DNA from: Mytilisepta virgata
Lineage: Eukaryota; Mollusca; Bivalvia; Mytilida; Mytilidae
NCBI GenBank assembly: GCA_028015205.1
Contig: CM051517.1
Span: forward strand, 42,605,135 to 42,669,134
Direction of reading: 5' to 3'
DNA: 64,000 bases
In this document: positions 1-11,299 of the stretch, in pieces
How positions within the stretch are numbered: position 1 is the first letter of the stretch
How the letters are laid out: each line of letters opens with the position of its first letter
Program-made: the position numbers and the translations under genes
The notes under the pieces: generated by a model
Told to the model about the DNA's origin: nothing
Seen by the model: the letters and a program-made list of their open reading frames with translations, nothing else
Databases searched by the model: none

Positions 1-477
1 TGAAGAGTGGGTAGGAATATCCTACTTTGCAGTGACCAGTTTCAAATTCCGACAGTAATCATAATGCGGTATGGTGTGTACAAAAGTTATCTCTCCATCC
101 AAAAACAATTGATAGTAAAGCTTCTATTTTATATTTTGTTGAATTAATTTTTTAGGGTAAATTTTAATATGCGTCTTTAAGAAATCAAGTGTAGAAGATA
201 CCGAACCAACAATGCAAGAAAGGAAATCCGAAATCATAATCCAAAGGACAATACCCGAACGAGACAAACCAAAAAGGAATGGTTAAATAAAGTTGTTGAA
301 GTGATATTCTATGCTGATTATTGTGAAAGAAACATAACAATATTTTGTGCCAATAAATTTTGCTTGTTTTAGTCTTGAATTGTTCATTTTTCATTTACGT
401 ATATGATATTATATTGTAAGAACTTAGAGAAAACAAAATTGTAATTTCACATGAATTTCAATAAAACAAATGAAATA
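1..477. other. AT-rich non-coding stretch
   Basis: I see no gene, RNA or recognisable mobile element here. The short open frames have no protein-like composition or splice context. Confidence 0.5.
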
Positions 478-543
478 ACTTATAAACACTGGACAATTTG
501 ATATGAACTGACTTATAAACAGTAGACAATTTGATATGAACTG
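478..543. repeat. Two-copy 33-bp tandem repeat
   Basis: Two adjacent 33-bp units (478-510 and 511-543) differ at only a couple of positions. Both carry 'gacaatttgatatgaactg'. This looks like a small local duplication. Confidence 0.8.
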
Positions 544-799
544 ACTTTTATGCTTAACTTATAATGAAATCTCTATGATTTAAACACTCATCTGAACATA
601 AATTTTAAAGACAATATTTCTCAATTATTCCACATCATGTGCAGAACTGTAGTGAATTGCACTTTAATAATAAAAATAATACATAGAATAACAAGTAGTA
701 CCTTGCTGTAAAAATGTAGAACCAAGAAATACATTTATTGTACATAGTTTACTATGCAGTTAACGTTATTGCCTTGATTATCGGCAAAAATAAAGAAGC

Positions 800-1075
800 G
801 ACAAAACAGTTTAAGGAGTCCGTTAGATTGAAATCCAAACTCAAGACAAATTCATGGGAATGCAACATTACAGACAAATGTCACCAGGATACATGTATTT
901 CAAAAAAAATTTTAAAAAAAAACATAATAAACTAAACATAATTAGAACAAGACCACACAGAAACTAAAGCACCAATATAACAACCGAGAGTGACATCAGA
1001 TGCTCCGTTAACGGCACCCGTCACATTGCCAGTGTCTAACATCGTGCCACGTGTCGATTCCAGGAAGACATAAAA
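800..1075 (-). repeat. Dispersed repeat related to 29.1-29.4 kb
   Basis: The stretch shares several blocks in the same order with 29140-29400: a 'ccaggatacatgtat' block, an A-rich centre with 'ataataaactaaac', then 'gttaacggcacccgtcac' and 'ttgccagtg'. The 'ggtgctcc' neighbour links it loosely to the 3' modules of the Penelope-like family at 25 kb. It has no coding capacity. Confidence 0.6.
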
Positions 1076-1084
1076 TCTAACTGA

Positions 1085-3170
1085 AGACATCTAGTTTTAT
1101 TTGCGAGAAAGAAGCGACAATCGTAGTTGCATATTAATAATAAGAAACTAATAGCGTAGTGAGAATATTTATTGTCACCTGTTACGAATATTGTTTATTA
1201 TTACATTGAGTATGGTGAAATACAAGTATATCCGAGTGAAAGGTTCATCCAATAATTTACCATTGTACAGAAAAGGAAGTGTCTAACAATAGCCATCGCA
1301 AACAATGTAACTATACAACCGTGGACATGTTTACATAATTTGTAGTTTCTTATTAAATATTCTCAATTTGTAAATGTAACAAGCAGAATTACTAATCTCA
1401 AATTCGAATACCAAAAAATCTATAAAAAAAATATTCTATCTTTCGTCAATTTATGTGTTGTTCTGTCACCCGTTTTAGATTTTATCCGGGTACATGTATG
1501 CGAATTTCAAGATCAGTTTCACCCTTTTTTAATACTTCAGAAAAGAAGGAACCCTTGCAAGAACGAATGAAAACTTTGAACAAACAATCTACAAAAAGTT
1601 ACATTCAAGGTTCTATACCGTCTAAATGTTTTATCTTATTGATTCTGTAGATAATTGATAGCTGATTGAAGTATGCCTAATGTTGTACTTCCTACAGATA
1701 ATGTGATGAACTTTAATAATTAACAGATACAACACACCTTAAGTTTATAAGTAGAGGCTAAGCAAACATTTAGTGGAAAATTGACGTTGGCCTTTTAATA
1801 TCATATAATTTATCCTAGAAAGCAGCTATAACAGGATACAAATGTAAAATAAAGAAATTCTTATTTATAATGCACGTCTTTACACTTCCATAATGGAAAG
1901 GAATTTCTAAAATGCTTTTATGTCTTATTATATTTCAGGTGTTATTAATTGATTTTAGTAAAATATGATCTGGGAATTTGATAATGGTGTATCAAACGTC
2001 ATAAGTCACGCGTTTGAAAGGATTTAATTGGATCAGATAAACTACTGAAATGAAAGAAATCATAAAAATCCTTGCTCGGTTAATCAGGCTTATGAACAGT
2101 ATCAAAATAAATAACAAGTTTTTTACTTTCATATACATGTACAAACTTTATTGATCATTTATAGTAAAACAATGACACTGAATATATGCAGTATTATTTG
2201 GAGATCAAAATTAAAAATTATATACATTTCACTAGATTACTGACTAAATGGCATCCATAAGATGTGACCCTTGTAGCGGCATATTAGCCCACTCTTTTTC
2301 GTCATCTACATGCATGGGAGTCTTTAATATGATTATCCGTGATGTAAACGAATACATTTATTTCCGTACACTTCCTTAAAAGTTCACCAAAATCTCATTA
2401 TACCCAACACGTGTTTATCGCCCCATTTTGTACAGATCTTTAATTATGAATTTCGATGATGAGTGATTTATGTTATCAAATGTATATTAATGATAGTTCC
2501 CACCTGTATAAATCCCATCTGCACAAACATTTGAAGCATGTTTTCATAAACCTAATGAATATCAGAAGTATTTTTCTTTCATCAACACTAGCATTATTAT
2601 AGATAATCCAGTTGCAGACACTTTGCAGCACTTAACTATTTTAAATTGTATACAATTGTCATGTTTGTTTATAGAGAAAATTATTCAAAACAATGTCTTA
2701 TGATATAAAATATTTATGCATCTGCTAGATGCATTTCATGATTTCATTTATAGTTATCAAAATCTATAGTGCTACAAAGATACAGAATAAACTTAACTTG
2801 TTTGTAGGATTTTGTTTCAAAAAGTTTGTATCCATTATCCCAGTAACAGATTCTTTTTTATTTTTCTGGAACAATTTTAGTTTGATACTGTAGATGTTAT
2901 TTACTGTGGGTTAATGTAATTTATTGCATATAAATTTTAGTCCTTAGTGAAAACTGATTGTTTCGATGATACAAAATTTTGTCCTTTACAAGAAAAAAAA
3001 CAAAGAAGTTGCAAAATTGGAATCCAGTTAATTACCTCACTCTTACATATGGCTTTTAATATAAGTGTCATTGGGCTTAAGGTCGGGTTTATATTAAGTA
3101 AGGTCAAGGGTAAGATTAGTTAGGGATATTGTTAAATAGTAATAACATTATACGACCGGTATATGATCTT
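1085..3170. other. Intergenic or intronic sequence, nothing recognised
   Basis: About 2 kb of AT-rich sequence. I found no convincing exon, repeat array or terminal inverted repeat. Confidence 0.45.
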
Positions 3171-3177
3171 GAACCCC

Positions 3178-3668
3178 TTAGGCCAATTAAAACTAATTGA
3201 TAGATTTTCATCCCCACCCGCCCCTCGAAAATCGTGTCGCCCCGATTTTTTTTATTTTCTAAAATTTACGATTTCCGGATTTTGTTCATCTCCGTTACCG
3301 GTATCCGTGTCAATAATTTCGTTTTTTTTGTTAACTTCCTGTAGCAATTCAACATGGTTTTCGTGATTCTAAGAGTAGTAAGAGGTGTGCATGAAAAGAA
3401 ATCGTGGTACGCTACGAATTTCAATGATGAAAAAACCGTTTTTGATTTATATAATGACTTCGCGTCAGGAAATTTGGACCATAAACCTCCAGTGAATGAA
3501 ATTCAAAACGCTAGAATATTAAAGCCATTTTATGACGTTTACATATTAATAACACCTTACAAAATAGTTTCATATGAAATAAAAAATAAAAAATAAAATC
3601 CTCCCACCCGCCCCATTTTTTTCAAAAAGTTGGATACAAATCTACTAATTAATTTTAGTTGGCCTTAA
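3178..3668. mobile_element. ~490-bp inverted-repeat element carrying one small ORF
   Basis: The ends are imperfect inverted repeats of about 37 bp: 3178-3213 read forward, and 3632-3668 read on the other strand. Both start TTA(A)GGCCAA and end GATTT..ATCC. Just inside each end the same 12-mer 'cccacccgcccc' occurs as a direct repeat (3214-3225 and 3603-3614). The only sizeable ORF (3354-3596, +) sits in the middle. No transposase-sized frame is present, so if mobile it is non-autonomous or uses an unknown mechanism. I could not define a clean target-site duplication. No element family was recognised. Confidence 0.55.
3354..3596 (+). CDS. Hypothetical 80-aa protein inside an inverted-repeat element
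   Basis: The product is unrecognised. The frame opens at an ATG in a strong initiation context (A at -3, G at +4: 'caacATGG') and runs 80 codons to TAA. The protein is mixed and soluble-looking: a basic, valine-rich start (VFVILRVVRGV), then KSWYATNFNDEKTVFDLYNDF, here described only as aromatic and acidic, and a hydrophobic YILITPYKIVSYEI-type end that looks like beta strands. No signal peptide or clear membrane segment is visible. An AATAAA-like sequence overlaps the end of the frame, so the unit could be transcribed as a minimal intronless gene. It lies symmetrically between the inverted ends at 3178-3213 and 3632-3668. In AT-rich DNA an 80-codon ORF can arise by chance. The ATG context and central position are the reasons to list it. 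Confidence 0.4.
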   Translation: MVFVILRVVRGVHEKKSWYATNFNDEKTVFDLYNDFASGNLDHKPPVNEIQNARILKPFYDVYILITPYKIVSYEIKNKK

Positions 3669-3669
3669 G

Positions 3670-6600
3670 TAAAAGTAAACCATGCATAGGTTTATCTTGG
3701 CTGGTTCTGGATTCCTTTTTTCTGTAAAAAAACTTATAAGTTTAGTTAGTATATAAATTAAGAAAGGTGCGGATGAAAAACAACTACATCTTCGTGTTAA
3801 CAATATAAGCAGAAAAGTGTTATATTTCATTTTGTAATGTATTACTTTATTATTAAACGATCTTAAATTCATCATTTTAAGGTTATATACCGTATTTATT
3901 CGTGCCAAATATTTTCAAGATGTCAGTTTAAGGATACATTCACTGTGCACAGGAAATGATTGATATGTACACTCTGCTGTGAACTTTACGATAATACCCA
4001 AGTACAATCCTTTTAATAGATTTTTCTATTCAATTAATCTCCAAGATCAATATTCTTTTAAAGAATATGTACTTTTCTCATAGAAAAATCTAGACCAGCA
4101 TAAAAAGACATTTTATGCTTATCAGATAAATACATTGTGTAGCTTGTAAAGCAAAAGTTACATATACAAATCTGGGAAAGCAAAGCCCTACAGATAAATA
4201 TCTGGTATAGCAAAACCATACAAATGTCAAGCAACATTTCAAATAGTTAGTTATCAATTTTATATATCAAATCTATAAAGGAATTATAAGATCTCTAAAT
4301 AGATTTTTAGAAAAAACAACTTTCTAAGGTATCTGTGTATATCATATATATACGTTTATATTCCATACATATATCACTAAAATTAGGAATCAAAATATAC
4401 CCATATAGAAAGTGAAATTACAAAACACTGGTTAGGGACATAACTCGATGGGTTGAGATCAATCGAGAGTCTCAAAGGTTCCGCAACTTACTGACTCGGT
4501 GAATTAAAAAAAAAAGCAAACAACCAATTAAAAATCCTGACGGACAAAAGGACAAAAAGGATAAAAAAAGTATATTTGTAATTAATGGAATTGAGAAACT
4601 ACTCCCCTTCAATACGGGAAAACAATAAAAAAGCATCTTACATGTACAACTGAACCAACTTTGCAATCGGGTCAATGTATCACTATGTTATATCCCTGCT
4701 GGTGTATGCAAGTCCCCGAGTTGCTAGCTTTGTTGCTAGTACTGTTGCCAGTCCCTAAATAGTTCCAATCAATTGGGAAAAAAACGTTTTGAAACCAAAA
4801 AGTACAATGTTTCTTATTTATCAAAGCGTTTCTTTGTTATGGTTTTTTATTAGAACTTTCAGCCAATTTTGGGGATTAAGAAAGGTTCAATAAAACAGCA
4901 CGTTCGCTTTTAACAACATGTTATACCAAATATTACATATATTAGATATTCACTGCCAACAAAATGCTGATGAAAAATCTGAAGATATTCGTCTGCATGG
5001 TTCAGCTTTTGGACACCAATAAAGACATTACAAGAAGACATTCAAGATACTGAAAAATAAAAATTTAGCATTTTTGTAGTATGAAAACACTTTTCTTTGA
5101 AGAAAACTCAATTTTACCACTCACATTGGAAAATTATTGGGTCAATTTCCCTTTTATTCTTCCTATTGAGTGTCCTTTGTCAATCTAGACTCGTATTAAT
5201 AGCTTTTATTCTCTTCTCAGAAGGGATTGTCTTGTCGTGTTTCTCCACAGAAAGTCTGTCGCCCTCTTGTATGTTGTCCTTTATTAAACGTTATTACATT
5301 TGCATGTGGTTGTCATTTCTACGCTAAATATAGATGGTATCTCCGATTAAGGTTAATGAAGCTAAAAGTATGTTACACATTGGTTAAAATTCATTGTATT
5401 TGATAACGGAATGCATGGCACATATTTTTATTAATTGTTGTCCAACAGCGTTGATAGTTTGTAAAGAAGTACAATGATTGTCAAATCTTTCAGAATATAT
5501 AACCAGCAAATATATTTGATTTATTTTTAACTTCAGTAATTGAACCAAATTCTAATATTAAAGTTAAAATTCCTATTTAACAGAACATGCATCTTTGTGA
5601 AAAGTCTTACTTATCAGAAAATGCATTATTGTAAGGAAATACACAAGATTAATATCTGACCAATTGCTTTCAGAGTGGTGGTTTAAGTGGCACGAAATAA
5701 ATTATTCGATATGGAAAAATCAACGTCAAAAGCAAACAGAACAGTACATCCAGCAGGAACTATCGGTAAAAACAAACAGAACAAATTTATACATCTATAT
5801 ATGATAAGTAACATCGACTACTTCCTTTTTTAAATTTTAAGGTCCAAGTTCATGTCCAGAGATATTTAAACTGACTTATTATAGGAATTGTAGATGAAAA
5901 CCAATCATATGATGTTGCTTTGGACAAATGTAACAGTGCATTGTATATAAGAACATATTGTAGTAGCATTGAAACTGAAATTAACTTGTTACGTTTTTTG
6001 GCTTATATGAATAAACGGTTTTAAATCTTCAAGCTTTTTACATAAAAAAATATTACAGTATGTTGCTAAAATTAACTTTATTTTTTAAGTAAATTGCTGA
6101 TATGATGATTTCGATTTTTTAACAAATTTACGAGATTAATGCCATACTCATTCAACAAGGGTCCCATTGTCAACTTGAAATTCGAATAACAGTTTCAGTA
6201 AACTCACTGAGGAGTCATTAACACTATGAATATTTTTCGCTTTCCCCAAGGACTCAATATGTAATTTTATTTCCATAAATCTCGATGCAAATTACTCGAA
6301 ATTTTCATAAACCAATATAATAAAGAAAGTGATACAAACAGATAATTTAATTTGAGAGATAATGATGAAAAAAGCTATATGTTTCATAAATGTATTTTTA
6401 AGTAGCAAATAAAGTTTCCACGTATTTGACAGATTAGATGGTTAAAAATAAAGAGAACAAAAAAAAAAAAAATACAAGGAAAAATTAACCAACATAACTC
6501 CCTCGTTGAAAGTCGCCATTTTTTCTCAGAGTCAAGTATGAATTAAAATCTCATGTTGATTGGAAAGTTCTGAATGTGATTTGATCTTAAGTATATCAAG

Positions 6601-6880
6601 ATTTTTGGCATATATAGTAAACCATGTTGCAATAAAAAAATAATGGTACAAAAAAACCCGCCCACTTCAAATGATTCCCCGTATTTATTTACAAGATATT
6701 GACAACCTGCACTTTCTATACTAGAGCAAGATGCATGCATGTACCAAGCTTTAAAGCTTAAACGGATATAATATGGTGAAGCCCTGTGTATTTATTAATT
6801 ATCATAACACTGGAAACTGAAAGAGATATTTTGTAAAGAAATTGAAACATTAAGATATTGAGTATTCATAAAGTGGAATT
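3670..6880. other. AT-rich non-coding sequence
   Basis: I see no supported gene. The open frames here (for example 3645-3908, 4472-4675, 5097-5327) begin at non-ATG codons or have low-complexity translations. Short A and TA runs occur (around 6460 and 6935). Confidence 0.4.
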
Positions 6881-6884
6881 TGAT

Positions 6885-8065
6885 ACCACAAAAATATAGA
6901 GTTGGGAAGTATTCTTTGAAATGGAAACATTGTATATATATATATGTAGAACTTAAGTCTTTCCGGGGCTGAAATAGTGTAAATACGGACTAATTAAGTC
7001 TATTTGCAGTTGAAATACCTCAAATATGGAGTTGCCAAGTTTTTGTAGAACGAAAATTGTATGAAAAAAGAAGTATTGAAGTCAGGATTTAAAAGGTATA
7101 TGATTTAAAAGCTTAAATATGGAGTAGTAAATAGAATAGAGAATGGAAACCGGGGAATGTGTCAAAGAGACAACATCCCTACCAAAGGGCAGAAAGCAGC
7201 CCAAGGCCACCAATGGGTCTTCAACGCAGCGAGAAAATCTGGCATCCGGAGGCGGGCCCCTAAACAATAATGCATACTAGTTCAGCGAAATGGTCGCCAC
7301 ACTAAACTCCGAAACATACAAATGAACCCAAATTAAAAAAAAACACACAAGACTCACAAAAGGTAGAGGTTCCTGACTTGGGACGGCGTGGTTAAACATT
7401 TTTGTGAAATCTCAACCCTCCCTTTAAACCAATGTGGAATAAAAGTTACAGTAAAGCATTTTTAGAACGAAAAGTGTAAATTTGGAAGTATTGAAGTCTT
7501 CTGATAGTTAAAGTTATTTCAGTATGAAGAAATGATGTTTGTAAATGTAAATATGATACTGTACAAGTGTGAAGTCTGTTATGAGTGGAAAGTGTAAGTA
7601 TTACGTCTTTTGAGAGTGGAAACAGTCTTAAGATTGGATAGTTTAGTAGAGAAGAAAGTGTGTAAATATGGAGTATTTAAAGAGTGAAAACGGTGTGTAT
7701 ATGGAATGGTTAAATATTATGAACTTAGACAATGTTAAAATATGAGTTGGTGAAGTACTGAAGTGTTATGGAATAGTGGAATCTTATTAGTTTTTAAAAC
7801 ATTTAAATATGGAGTGGTGAGGTCGTCACGATGTAAATTTGGATTAGTCTTTCGAACGCTGAAATAGTGTAAATGTGGAGTATTCGAATGTTAAGAATGG
7901 AAAACATGTATTTAAGTCTTTTAAGAATTTAAACGGGGAAAATGTGACGTTTTGTAAGAGTGCAAACGTATAAATAGGGAGTAGTAAAGTCTTTTTATGT
8001 TTAAACACCATAACAATATGACGTAATCAAATTTGTAAGAGTAGGAACGACTTAAATTATACAGT
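6885..8065. repeat. Highly decayed minisatellite, unit about 40-50 bp
   Basis: A loose motif recurs many times along about 870 bp of net sequence: 'gtgtaaatatggagta', then 'ttgaagtctttt', then 'gagtggaaa'. Examples lie near 6985, 7020, 7115, 7470-7500, 7610, 7660, 7805, 7870 and 7980. Copies are very diverged and spacing is irregular, so the array is old. It is interrupted by the dispersed repeat at 7130-7440, with array-type sequence on both sides. Confidence 0.6.
7130..7440 (-). repeat. Mussel-type dispersed repeat (minus orientation)
   Basis: Read on the minus strand it contains 'ctgcgttgaagacccattgg', 'tggtagggatgttgtctctt', 'tgacacattccccggtttcc' and ends 'attctctattctattt'. Two further copies of this end lie on the plus strand at 9155-9307 and 19561-19631. 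It has inserted inside the decayed minisatellite. I recognise the module as very common in mussel sequence but cannot name a family. The part at 7330-7440 ('gaggttcctgacttgggac') resembles bits at 17.74 kb and 55.44 kb. Confidence 0.7.
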
Positions 8066-8344
8066 AGAAATTAAGATTATCAATAATCAGCTGCATTTCG
8101 CGTAAAAATAATGAAGATTTTGGTAGGATAAAATAATTCAATTTTGATTTTAACTAAGATAAATAATTTTAATGAAGGAAATTACGCAAAGACGTGAATC
8201 ACGTTTTAATATCAAACACAAAAAATTTAATAACAAAAATGAAAGGGTATTTGATAAAAGATGACGGTAAAGATATAGGGAAACAATTAATTTCGAATTT
8301 GTGTTACTTTATGAAACAATTCTGAGCCGGATATATTCTGGTTG

Positions 8345-8368
8345 TTTTTTTTTTTTTTTTTTTTTTTT
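8345..8368. repeat. Poly-T tract
   Basis: An uninterrupted T run of about 24 bases. Other long T runs in the window are at about 40028-40049, 52309-52330 and 61461-61488. None is next to a recognisable retroposon end. Confidence 0.9.
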
Positions 8369-8534
8369 GTATTAATTGACTTTATATTTAATCTACCAAA
8401 CAATGATATCTAAAAGCCATTACGTAAAAGCATAGACCGTAAAGAAACACGTAATTCACATATTAGGCGTGAATTAATGCATTTTAATTGAGATAACTGC
8501 TATGACGTTACATGGGTTTTCAATTGTTATAGGA

Positions 8535-8648
8535 TAACTAATTCAAGAATTTGAATATCGCAAAATATTCAACGAGTGACCGAAAAACACCTTAATTTAT
8601 AAATGCAAGAGTTGAATATTTTCGATATTCAAATTCTTAAATTAGTTA
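8535..8648. repeat. Foldback inverted repeat, ~38-bp arms
   Basis: The left arm (8535-8573) and right arm (8611-8648) are reverse complements with only a few mismatches around a 37-nt loop. Both arms contain 'aagaatttgaatatcg'. The sequence could form a long hairpin and looks like a small foldback or MITE core. No target duplication was identified. Confidence 0.75.
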
Positions 8649-8649
8649 T

Positions 8650-9150
8650 ACTGTTTATTACATTGATAAAATAGACAAAAAAATGTTTCAAAAGTGTCAT
8701 ATTTTCCTTAGATCCCTTCCTGAATCTTTTGACGTCACAAACGTCATTTGTTAGTAACGCCCTTGACTACGTTAAACTGAAAAAAAAACGATCTTTCACG
8801 GAGTGAAAATATCGAATTTAACTTCACTGGAAATTACGATAAATCACCATCATCAATGTAATAATCTATATGAACACATTTCATAAATTAAAAAAAAATG
8901 TTTTCAAATACTTTACTTATTTACTCGATTTACTCGATTTCCCCCTGACTTTATTCTTGAAAAATTTTACAGTATACAAAATACAAATGTAGAAATGGAA
9001 GCATTGCATTGATGTGATTTTTACGTTGTTACTATAATAATCTATAATTCAAATTATCTAGCAAAACTACAGATAACTATTTTTGTAAATGAACTTGTAT
9101 ATCAAATTTAAATGGATTTAACTTAGTATATAAACGGTATATAGAATAAA
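8650..9150. other. Non-coding sequence, nothing recognised
   Basis: AT-rich sequence with no supported gene or repeat structure. Confidence 0.4.
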
Positions 9151-9154
9151 TACA

Positions 9155-9307
9155 TACATTATTTTTTAGGGGCCGGCCAAAGCCCGCCTCCGGGTGCGGG
9201 ATTTCTCACTGCGTTGAAGACCCAGTGGTAGTCTTGAGCTGTTTTCTGCTCTTTGGTCGGGTTATTGCCCTCTCTGACACATTCTCCGTTTCCATTCTCT
9301 ATTCTAT
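9155..9307 (+). repeat. Mussel-type dispersed repeat (plus orientation)
   Basis: The opposite-strand counterpart of 7130-7440. It shares the 'ttaggggcc..gcccgcctccgg' start, the 'ctgcgttgaagaccca' centre and the 'tttccattctctattctat' end. Confidence 0.7.
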
Positions 9308-9607
9308 GTAAACATGCACTGCCGACCCATAACTACTACCAGCAGTGTAAAAATACACCGATTCCCTCAATCTTTTGATGTCTAGTATTGCGGGGGAAAA
9401 ACCAATAAATTCCAAGTTTAATTACCGCGACGACGTTTATGCTGTAGCGATGTGAGTATTAATACAACCATCGCGATAATTTCTGAATTGAAATGATCCA
9501 ATACGATTACATAAAATTTTGATAATGCGTGTAATCTGAAAAGCCTTCAGATATTTTTCATTAGCCGAATGGTCTTTTTTTAAAATCAAAATAAAATATT
9601 ATAACTA

Positions 9608-10840
9608 TTTTTCATAATATTAAATCAAATCAAATCAAATCATTTTATTTGAGGAAATCCACAAAAGGATTGTGTTCAAACAACAAACAAGACTTTACAA
9701 ACATACAATCAATAAAGAATATATATACATATGAAGTATCATATTGTTTACTTACAACTGAGGAGGGACCTTATTTACTACCTTATTTGACAATTATTTT
9801 TTCATACCATAAAATGATATTAATATTAAATAAATGAATATGTATACCTATATCAGTTTTCTAAGTTAGTGATACATTTTTGTACCAGTAAATCTATACT
9901 TTTCTATCTTTTCTAACATTAATAAGATCATTTCTTATGTTATACAGATTACTTATACTTTCCATACAAAATTTACTGATGTCATAATCATTGTTTGACA
10001 TAATATACTTAAACTTTTCTTCTTCAGACATCTGAATAAAACTTGGAATAATATTAGATAAATAATCAAAAATTTTATTACGGGCATCAGATAACCGTGT
10101 ACATCTACATACAAAGTGAATCTCATCCTCAATCTCAACATGGCAAAGTTCACATATTCTATTTTCTATTGCTAAGTTTTTATGTCTTCCTGTTTCAACA
10201 GCTAAGTTACTATTACTTATTCTTATTTTAATAAATTCTGAAACTACCTTTCTTCCTATGTCTATTTTTAAAAAATTTTCCATTTCGAAACTGGATTTTA
10301 TCAATCTATAAGTTCTCAGTTTATTTCCCTTATTAGGGTTTGTGTCATGAAAAACTTTCTCTTTCCAGAAAAAAATAAACTCCTCTTTGAGTTTTTTATG
10401 AGTGGAAAAGACTAATCTATTTTTACTTAATGAATTCTGGTTCTTCCAGATATGATCAAATTTGACAATCTTTTCAAATATATTTCTCATTTTTGACTTG
10501 TACCAATTATCAGTATTAATGCTGTTATACATTAAATGAACCAAACTTTTAGAATTAGAGTTTACAATATGATACCAATATCCTACTGTAAGTTTTAATG
10601 CATCAATAGAGCATGGGAACATACCTAAGTCCCCTAGTACAGCCATGTTGGATGAGGTCTTATTGACACCTAATAAATATTTTGCAAATTTCATTTGAAC
10701 TTTAACTGGTTGGTATAAGAAATGTCTATCATTTAAATAGGAATTCTCCTTTACTAACATATCTAAACATAATAATTCACTGCAATATATTATGATAAAC
10801 GCCGGGCATTCACCGTACTCACTGGTCAATTTTTCGAGCT
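9608..10840 (-). mobile_element. 5'-truncated LINE (non-LTR retrotransposon)
   Basis: The body is the C-terminal part of a LINE reverse-transcriptase ORF (9894-10829). On the coding strand it is followed by a short 3' region ending in a tandem 5-mer tail (three to four 'aaatc' units read on the plus strand at about 9621-9640). Short simple-repeat tails of this kind are typical of several LINE clades. The 5' side stops near 10840, before the endonuclease and the catalytic RT core, as expected for 5' truncation during target-primed reverse transcription. A related, more decayed fragment is at 31480-31715. Confidence 0.75.
9894..10829 (-). pseudogene. LINE ORF2 C-terminal fragment (311 codons)
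   Basis: This is the distal part of a non-LTR retrotransposon polyprotein, downstream of the RT palm. A zinc-knuckle-like motif sits at residues 226-243: C226-x2-C229, H238 and C241/C243, in the context ICELCHVEIEDEIHFVCRC. The preceding segment, with NKLRTYRLIKSSFE near residue 169, is the usual helical linker before this motif in LINE C-termini. The frame opens at TTG and has an in-frame stop (TAG) just upstream, so this is a truncation product rather than a complete protein. It is intact for 311 codons, which suggests a fairly recent insertion. No endonuclease and no catalytic YxDD motif are present. The same NKLRTY..KS block recurs in the decayed copy near 31.5 kb. Confidence 0.75.
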
Positions 10841-11040
10841 ATGCACATCTATATAGAGAATGTAAAATTCGATCAAGGAAAAGCATATCACCCATACGAA
10901 CTTTTGAGTAAAGACTCGAGAATTTGAAATTCACGATTACTTTATCTTCAAGTGAGGAAAAGGAAGGAACTGTAGAGATGAAATCAAAGCATATTTGCAT
11001 GATTATTCCAAAGCATCGATTAAGTTCTCGCCATTTACTT

Positions 11041-11255
11041 AGTGCTGCTTTTATCTAATTATTCTGACTTTGAGATGGTGTCTAACAAAGTTCAAGGAAA
11101 CAATAAAGAAACACAATGTTTCCATTCTACTGGTCATGGATACTATTTAGAGATTAATTATTTAGATTTATTACTTCCTGGACATTCCGCCCAGTTACCA
11201 TTTGTACTAATGAAAAACATAGCAACAACTTGTGTACGAGTGGACATCAACAAGT
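11041..11255 (+). CDS. Possible MAM-domain exon
   Basis: Downstream of an acceptor-like site ('catttacttag' ending at 11040) the frame reads a segment resembling the middle of a MAM domain, an extracellular adhesion module of receptors and secreted proteins. The signs are a T-G-H-G-x-Y-L-E-I block, a PGHSAQL block about ten residues later, and TTCVRVD with a single cysteine. These fit the usual spacing of the 'GxYL...A.L.S......C..F' pattern. A candidate donor ('aacaa|gtacat') lies at about 11255; beyond it the frame becomes hydrophobic and phenylalanine-rich. I see no flanking MAM exons, so this may be a stray exon or a pseudogene fragment. The call rests on pattern memory. Confidence 0.4.
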
Positions 11256-11299
11256 ACATTGTCCTTGTATTTTATTTTTTTCTACGGAAAGTCCTTTCA

